From: Odoribacter sp.
GTDB taxonomy: Bacteria; Bacteroidota; Bacteroidia; Bacteroidales; Muribaculaceae
Reading direction: 5' to 3'
DNA length: 64,000 nucleotides
NCBI GenBank assembly: GCA_023663145.1
Contig: JAMPHZ010000001.1
Span: 124,001 to 188,000, forward strand
The notes under the pieces are model-generated. The model ran no database searches and was not told the origin of the DNA. It saw nothing but the letters and a program-made list of their open reading frames with translations. Shown one piece after another: positions 60,086 through 64,000 of this stretch. Within the stretch, counting starts at the first letter, position 1; the number at the start of each line of letters is the position of its first letter. The position numbers and the translations under genes were made by a program.

Positions 60086-61330
60086 TTATTTACGTGTGAA
60101 GAAGCCTGCATAGGCTATGCCCAATGACAGAGCCGGCTCGTTGTTGTAAGGCGAGCGCATCAGTCCTATTGAATACTCGGCCTTTACCACAATCTGTTTC
60201 AGAGGAAAGTAATTTATGCCTGCTGATACTTTTGAGCGTCCGCACCAGTCATATTTAAGTATATTGCCTGCTGTTTTCAGCATCGAATCGTAATAATCGT
60301 AACGGGCAAAAACATAAAGTTGCTGTTTCTTGACTTTAAGGGGTGCGAATATATCATAACCGGCTTCCACCCCTACGGAGATCGCATCTGACGCTACGTT
60401 TGTTTTCTTGGCGGGTGAGTCGTTGCGCATGCCTTTGTTATATGCAGTGATACGGTCAGCGTCTGTGAGATGACCGTATATAACGCCGCCACGTGCTATG
60501 AAGTTATGACATTTGTAATTGAAATCAAAAGCTCCGATGGTGAGAGTGCCTTTGACGTCTTTCCAGTTATCATTAGGCTGAGATAATGTGTTGCTGAATG
60601 TATTGCCTACATATGCGCTCACGCCAAGACGCAGGCCATTGACTCCGTACCAATCGACACGCGCGGCTCCGGCCAAGGCATTTGCTATTTTGAATTCATA
60701 GGGGCTACCTGCTCCTGTAGCAACCCATTGGTCGCGGCCGAAGCGGTCGGAATCAAGACCTGGTACTACCATGGCTTCATATCGCCAGTGTCCGGCACGC
60801 CCCCAAAAAGAGATGCCTGTCTGATGCCATGTGCACGGGATGATTGTAGCGTCACCTTCGGGACGGAATACGCCGAAGAAGTTAAGAGGTTCATGTGCAC
60901 GGTTGGTGGCGCCGACGGGGACTACAATGTGGCCGGCTCTGATGTTGAATTCAGGGCAGAAAGATTTCTGGATCCAGAATTGTTCAAGTGCCACTTCTCC
61001 TCCTCGTTCTACCTCGGTTTCGTATTCTCCACCTTCATCATCTTCCATTTCAACGGCAGCTTCTACACCCCCGTGCTCGAATTCAATTTCTGATCCCATG
61101 CTCCATCCTTTACCGAAGTCATATCCGAGATATATCACTACGTGCGGAAGGTCAACCTGACTGTGATGCTGGCCTGTGAAGTTCTGAGGATTTTTGTATC
61201 TGTTCCACGCATCGGAATAAAAGTTGTAGGTATATGTTGCTTCGCCATATCCACCTACTGTGAGTTGAGCTGAGGCTGCTACGGCCGAAAGGCCTGTGGC
61301 AGCAAGAAGTGCGATAACTTTTTTGGGCAT
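60086..61330 (-). CDS. Outer membrane porin-like beta-barrel protein
   Basis: A 414-residue outer membrane barrel: signal peptide (MPKKVIALLAATGLSAVAASAQ), alternating amphipathic strands (LTVGGYGEATYTYNFYSD, VVIYLGYDFGKGWSMGSEIE), and a last strand ending in an aromatic residue region (LSLGIAYAGFFTRK). An acidic loop at about 95-115 (EMEDDEGGEYETEVERGGE) could attract cations. The fold resembles the phosphate-selective O/P porin group by layout, but specificity cannot be read. It is the first gene of the operon with imelysin, di-heme oxidoreductase and CcsBA, so iron or metal entry is the natural guess. Confidence 0.85.
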   Translation of the reverse strand: MPKKVIALLAATGLSAVAASAQLTVGGYGEATYTYNFYSDAWNRYKNPQNFTGQHHSQVDLPHVVIYLGYDFGKGWSMGSEIEFEHGGVEAAVEMEDDEGGEYETEVERGGEVALEQFWIQKSFCPEFNIRAGHIVVPVGATNRAHEPLNFFGVFRPEGDATIIPCTWHQTGISFWGRAGHWRYEAMVVPGLDSDRFGRDQWVATGAGSPYEFKIANALAGAARVDWYGVNGLRLGVSAYVGNTFSNTLSQPNDNWKDVKGTLTIGAFDFNYKCHNFIARGGVIYGHLTDADRITAYNKGMRNDSPAKKTNVASDAISVGVEAGYDIFAPLKVKKQQLYVFARYDYYDSMLKTAGNILKYDWCGRSKVSAGINYFPLKQIVVKAEYSIGLMRSPYNNEPALSLGIAYAGFFTRK

Positions 61331-61353
61331 AGATTGATGTTTTTTTTACGCTG

Positions 61354-61386
61354 CAAAGTTCGGAACAATACGATGTGGCTGCAATA
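61354..61386 (-). promoter_or_regulatory. Putative promoter of the porin-imelysin-DHOR-CcsBA operon
   Basis: On the minus strand TATTG (61386-61382), 20 bases, then GAACTTTG (61361-61354), one mismatch to TAnnTTTG. The predicted start near 61347 gives a leader of about 17 bases. No Fur-box palindrome could be recognised nearby. Confidence 0.4.
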
Positions 61387-61475
61387 CTGAATTTTTAGTA
61401 AAAATTTACAAATAAATTTTAACGCATACTTAAAAACGACTAAGTAACCGTAGGTCAAGGAGGATATTGTTATCC

Positions 61476-61508
61476 TTTGTATCAAATATGCGCCTAAATT
61501 GAACTTTA
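61476..61508 (+). promoter_or_regulatory. Possible promoter of the decarboxylase-antiporter pair
   Basis: TTTG at 61476-61479, a 21-base spacer, then GAACTTTA at 61501-61508, two mismatches to TAnnTTTG. The predicted start near 61515 gives a leader of about 75 bases. It is the best candidate in the gap, but weak. Confidence 0.3.
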
Positions 61509-61589
61509 GCAATTATGATATGTTTTTAACTCTAAAAGAGGAAGAGACATTATTCCGCCCTCCCTCACCAAAATTCTAAACCCATAACA

Positions 61590-62747
61590 ATGTCAACAAA
61601 CGTTTATTCTCCTGTAGTTCAGCAGCTCATAGATATGATTCAGAGCAATGGCTGGCAAGACAAATTTCAGGCCGCGCTTGACAAATGTCACGACCTTAAT
61701 GTAATTGAATACGAATCAATCAAAACTCTTGATGATTACTTTGATTGGTGCGAGGCTCAGCTTCATTGGGTCCCTGTGGAAGATCCTGAAGGTGATGTGG
61801 TGTATCAGCATGTAACGATGTTCTACTTCCTGCTTGATCAGTCTCCTGTGAAGGAACTACAGACACCTGTAATACCCAGTAAGCTCAAAGATAACGAGCA
61901 GCCCGAACTTACCCCTCTGTCGAAATGGATGCGTTCGTTCGTAACTTCCTTAGGAGCATACATGGATACCCCCGGTTCCCTTACCGATGAAGCAGTCAAA
62001 TCATATTACGACTCACCACGTTACAATATGAGTGACTATGAGATGCCTAAGGGCGGATGGAAGACTTTCAATCAGTTCTTTGCCCGTTCGGTTAAGCCGG
62101 GCTATCGCCCCATTGCAGCTATTAACGATGACCATATAATCACTTCACCTGCCGATTCGACGAATGATGGCCAGTGGGAGGTAAATTCAGACTCATGTGT
62201 AAATATAAAGGGTCTGGAATGGAGTCTTGAAGAGCTTCTTGAAGGCAGTAAGTATAAAGATGCTTTCGCAGGTGGCAAATGGACTCACCAGTTCCTTAAT
62301 ACCACCGACTATCACCGTCAGCACGCTCCTGTCGGAGGTAAGATAGTGGAAGCCCGCGTTATACAAGGCGCTACATATCTTGGTGTTGAAGCTGTGCCTA
62401 TTGAAGGTGATGAAAAGGGCCGTCGTCGTATTGTGCGCCGTAAACTCAGCGCACTTGATGAGGCCGGTTATCAATTCCTGCAGACCCGAGGCCTTATCGT
62501 GATTGAAAGCAAGGTGGGACTTGTAGCCGTATTACCTATGGGTATGGCTCAGGTATCATCAATTGTTGTGACTGCCGAAGAGGGGACTACACTGCGCAAA
62601 GGTGAGGAGATAAGCTATTTCCAGTTCGGAGGCAGTGACATCGTGATGGTATTCCAACGCGACAGTAATGTTGAGATCTCGGCTCAGCCCGGTGTCCACT
62701 ACAATGTGGGTACTAAAGTGGCTCAGGCATATCCTGTGGGCGAATAA
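61590..62747 (+). CDS. Phosphatidylserine decarboxylase-family pyruvoyl enzyme, PsiD-like
   Basis: A 385-residue pyruvoyl-type decarboxylase with no PLP site. The C-terminal part has PSD catalytic blocks: SPADSTNDGQ (Asp189), TTDYHRQHAPVGGKI (His242) and the self-cleavage site FQFGGSDIVMVF, where Ser349 becomes the pyruvoyl group, splitting the chain into 1-348 and 349-385. GGSD replaces the LGST of true phosphatidylserine decarboxylases. The first 190 residues form a soluble extension (WMRSFVTSLGAYMDTPGSL, then WKTFNQFFARSVKPGYRPI) like that of the PSDC_N-containing group, which includes PsiD, the fungal tryptophan decarboxylase. There is no membrane anchor. Next to an amino-acid antiporter, so I infer an amino-acid rather than lipid substrate, but phospholipid use is not excluded. 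Confidence 0.8.
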   Translation: MSTNVYSPVVQQLIDMIQSNGWQDKFQAALDKCHDLNVIEYESIKTLDDYFDWCEAQLHWVPVEDPEGDVVYQHVTMFYFLLDQSPVKELQTPVIPSKLKDNEQPELTPLSKWMRSFVTSLGAYMDTPGSLTDEAVKSYYDSPRYNMSDYEMPKGGWKTFNQFFARSVKPGYRPIAAINDDHIITSPADSTNDGQWEVNSDSCVNIKGLEWSLEELLEGSKYKDAFAGGKWTHQFLNTTDYHRQHAPVGGKIVEARVIQGATYLGVEAVPIEGDEKGRRRIVRRKLSALDEAGYQFLQTRGLIVIESKVGLVAVLPMGMAQVSSIVVTAEEGTTLRKGEEISYFQFGGSDIVMVFQRDSNVEISAQPGVHYNVGTKVAQAYPVGE

Positions 62748-62776
62748 ACAACTATATATGTAGCAAGATAATATTT

Positions 62777-62803
62777 CGGCTCGCCGCAGTAGGTGGCGGG
62801 CCG
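62777..62803 (+). terminator. Hairpin between decarboxylase and antiporter genes
   Basis: An 11-bp GC-rich stem with two G-U pairs (62777-62787 with 62793-62803) and a 5-base loop, followed by TTGTTT. It is 29 bases past the decarboxylase stop and 26 before the antiporter start, so it probably acts as a partial terminator or a stabiliser of the upstream message. Confidence 0.5.
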
Positions 62804-62829
62804 TTGTTTCAATTTCAACTATCCGCATT

Positions 62830-64000
62830 ATGAGAAAGCAACCGTTACCTGAACCCGATGTTACTCCGTCGGGTCGAGTCAAACACCGCTCAACAGCCAA
62901 AGGAACCATAACCATGGTTGCCATGGCTGTGATGATCATAACCTCGATACTCAGTTTGCGCGGCTTACCGTCGGAAGCTAAGTATGGTATACAATCAATA
63001 TTCTATTATCTGTTTGCAGCCATAGTGTTCCTTCTACCGTTCTCACTGGTATGTGCTGAACTGGCTTCTACCTATACCCGGGCAGGAGGCCTGTACCGAT
63101 GGGTCGCAGAGGCTTTTGGCCCTCGGTGGGGATGGACTGCCATGTTTCTTGAGTGGCAGACGGTAGTTATATGGTTTCCCACAGTGCTGATGTTTGCGGC
63201 TGCCTCATTAGCTTATATTTTTTGGCCTGAAAGTTTTGATGCGGCTCTCGCATCTGACAAGACTTACACCCTGATAATAGCCATGGTGGTGTATTGGGCA
63301 GCAACTCTCAATGCATTCCGTGGTCAGCGCAAGGCCAATGTGCTGACTACCTACGGAGGCATGCTCGGGACCATAGTCCCCGGAGTGGTACTAATTGTAA
63401 TGGGTGTGGTGTATTACCTATGTGGCAAACCGGTGTCTCTTACGGATGTGCCATTCTTCCCCGATTTCTCTAACGCAGGTACCATAGTGCTGGCAGCTTC
63501 AATATTCTTGTTTTATGCCGGAATGGAAATACAGGCTGTGCATATAAATGATATGCGTAATCCGGGACGTGACTTTCCGAGAGCTGTGTTCCTTTCTATA
63601 CTTGTAATTGTGGCAGTTTATGCATTGGGTACGCTTGTAATAGGACTTGTTGTCCCGAGTAGTGATATCAACCTGTTGCAATCATTACTTGTAGCATATA
63701 AGGCTTTATGGCATTCGTTCGGTCTCGGTTGGGTCGGAAATATAATGGCTCTGCTGATCATGTTCGGCGTGGTAGGGCAGGTGAGTGCTTTGGTTACCGG
63801 CCCGTCTACCGGTCTTATGGCCGTGGCACAGTCCGGTTATCTTCCGCGTAAACTTCAGGCAACTAATAAAAACGGAGCCAATGTACCTATTTTGCTTATT
63901 GAGGGTGTATTTGTGTCGCTGCTGTGTCTGATATTGATTGTTTTGCCTACTGTAGAAAGTGCTTATCAGATAATGTCACAGATGGCAACCATAATTTATC
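62830..64000 (+). CDS. APC-family amino acid antiporter, GadC-like (partial)
   Basis: Translated by hand from the ATG at 62830 (MRKQPLPEPDVTPSGRV); the frame is open to the right edge, so about 390 residues are seen of an expected 500 or so. At least nine hydrophobic segments are present. The first transmembrane unit (MVAMAVMIITSILSLRGLPS), CAELASTYTRAGGLYRWVAE and AFGPRWGWTAMFLEWQTVVI are typical of the glutamate/GABA antiporter group within APC. These exchange an amino acid for its decarboxylated amine. It follows a decarboxylase gene by 82 bases, so product export and substrate import as a pair is the natural reading. The substrate is not visible. Confidence 0.9.
   Translation, partial: MRKQPLPEPDVTPSGRVKHRSTAKGTITMVAMAVMIITSILSLRGLPSEAKYGIQSIFYYLFAAIVFLLPFSLVCAELASTYTRAGGLYRWVAEAFGPRWGWTAMFLEWQTVVIWFPTVLMFAAASLAYIFWPESFDAALASDKTYTLIIAMVVYWAATLNAFRGQRKANVLTTYGGMLGTIVPGVVLIVMGVVYYLCGKPVSLTDVPFFPDFSNAGTIVLAASIFLFYAGMEIQAVHINDMRNPGRDFPRAVFLSILVIVAVYALGTLVIGLVVPSSDINLLQSLLVAYKALWHSFGLGWVGNIMALLIMFGVVGQVSALVTGPSTGLMAVAQSGYLPRKLQATNKNGANVPILLIEGVFVSLLCLILIVLPTVESAYQIMSQMATIIY

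Noticed and set aside
61279..61512. A 77-codon minus-strand ORF across the porin start and its upstream gap
   Set aside because: It overlaps the porin start in another frame and crosses the predicted promoter; no family features.
1..64000. CRISPR array, tRNA, rRNA or prophage
   Set aside because: I saw no regularly spaced repeats, no cloverleaf with conserved TTCGA-type loops in the larger gaps, and no phage or integrase motifs.

Overview
The window reads as a chromosomal segment of a Bacteroidales bacterium, most likely a gut Muribaculaceae-type organism; the family is an inference. The evidence is: promoter-like sites of the Bacteroidetes form (TTTG, about 19-21 bases, TAnnTTTG) in place of -35/-10 boxes; almost no Shine-Dalgarno sequences; several secreted proteins ending in the short type IX secretion (T9SS) tail; SusE/F-like starch-binding modules; Bacteroidetes-only families (BT_3928-like DoxX protein, DUF1599); and a eukaryote-like urocanase. 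Apart from one A+T-rich gene the composition is even. I found no insertion sequences, integrases, phage genes, rRNA, tRNA or CRISPR array, so this is mostly core chromosome with some variable surface genes.

Region 1 (1-8239, minus strand) is a compact operon: a tandem receiver/PPDK-ATP-grasp fusion, a coiled-coil protein ending in a perfect beta-clamp-binding peptide, dipeptidyl peptidase IV, a membrane protein with a degenerate Nudix-like domain, and miaA, which runs off the left edge. Region 2 (8309-24541) is the envelope and starch region: a PepSY-like protein, a gingipain-like C25 protease, htpG, two starch-binding T9SS cargo proteins sharing a nearly identical 299-bp repeat, a type I pullulanase, an orphan T9SS-tail protein, an ECF sigma/anti-sigma-like/Spy-like module, a TonB receptor and a lipoprotein.

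Region 3 (24618-41158, all minus) is housekeeping and efflux: mdh, folC, a two-gene chromate-type transporter and mutS2; then DUF1599, DoxX/MauE-like, MATE and FAD-dehydrogenase genes leading into an RND tripartite efflux pump. Region 4 (41339-50706) has malQ divergent from a complete histidine-degradation operon (ftcD-hutU-hutH-hutI) that yields glutamate and a one-carbon folate.

Region 5 (50707-55066) has a 657-bp intergenic stretch with a possible small RNA and a 62-codon ORF, a secreted amidase with a T9SS tail, a beta-propeller protein and a 28-residue microprotein candidate. Region 6 (55067-61330) is a porin, imelysin, di-heme oxidoreductase and CcsBA operon, probably for iron or redox work at the envelope. 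Region 7 (61590-64000) pairs a PSD-family pyruvoyl decarboxylase, with an N-terminal extension like that of fungal tryptophan decarboxylase PsiD, with a GadC-like amino-acid antiporter. This decarboxylase/antiporter pair is my best candidate for an interesting system; the coiled-coil protein with a clamp motif is second. Many transcription units end in unusually long, perfectly paired hairpins.
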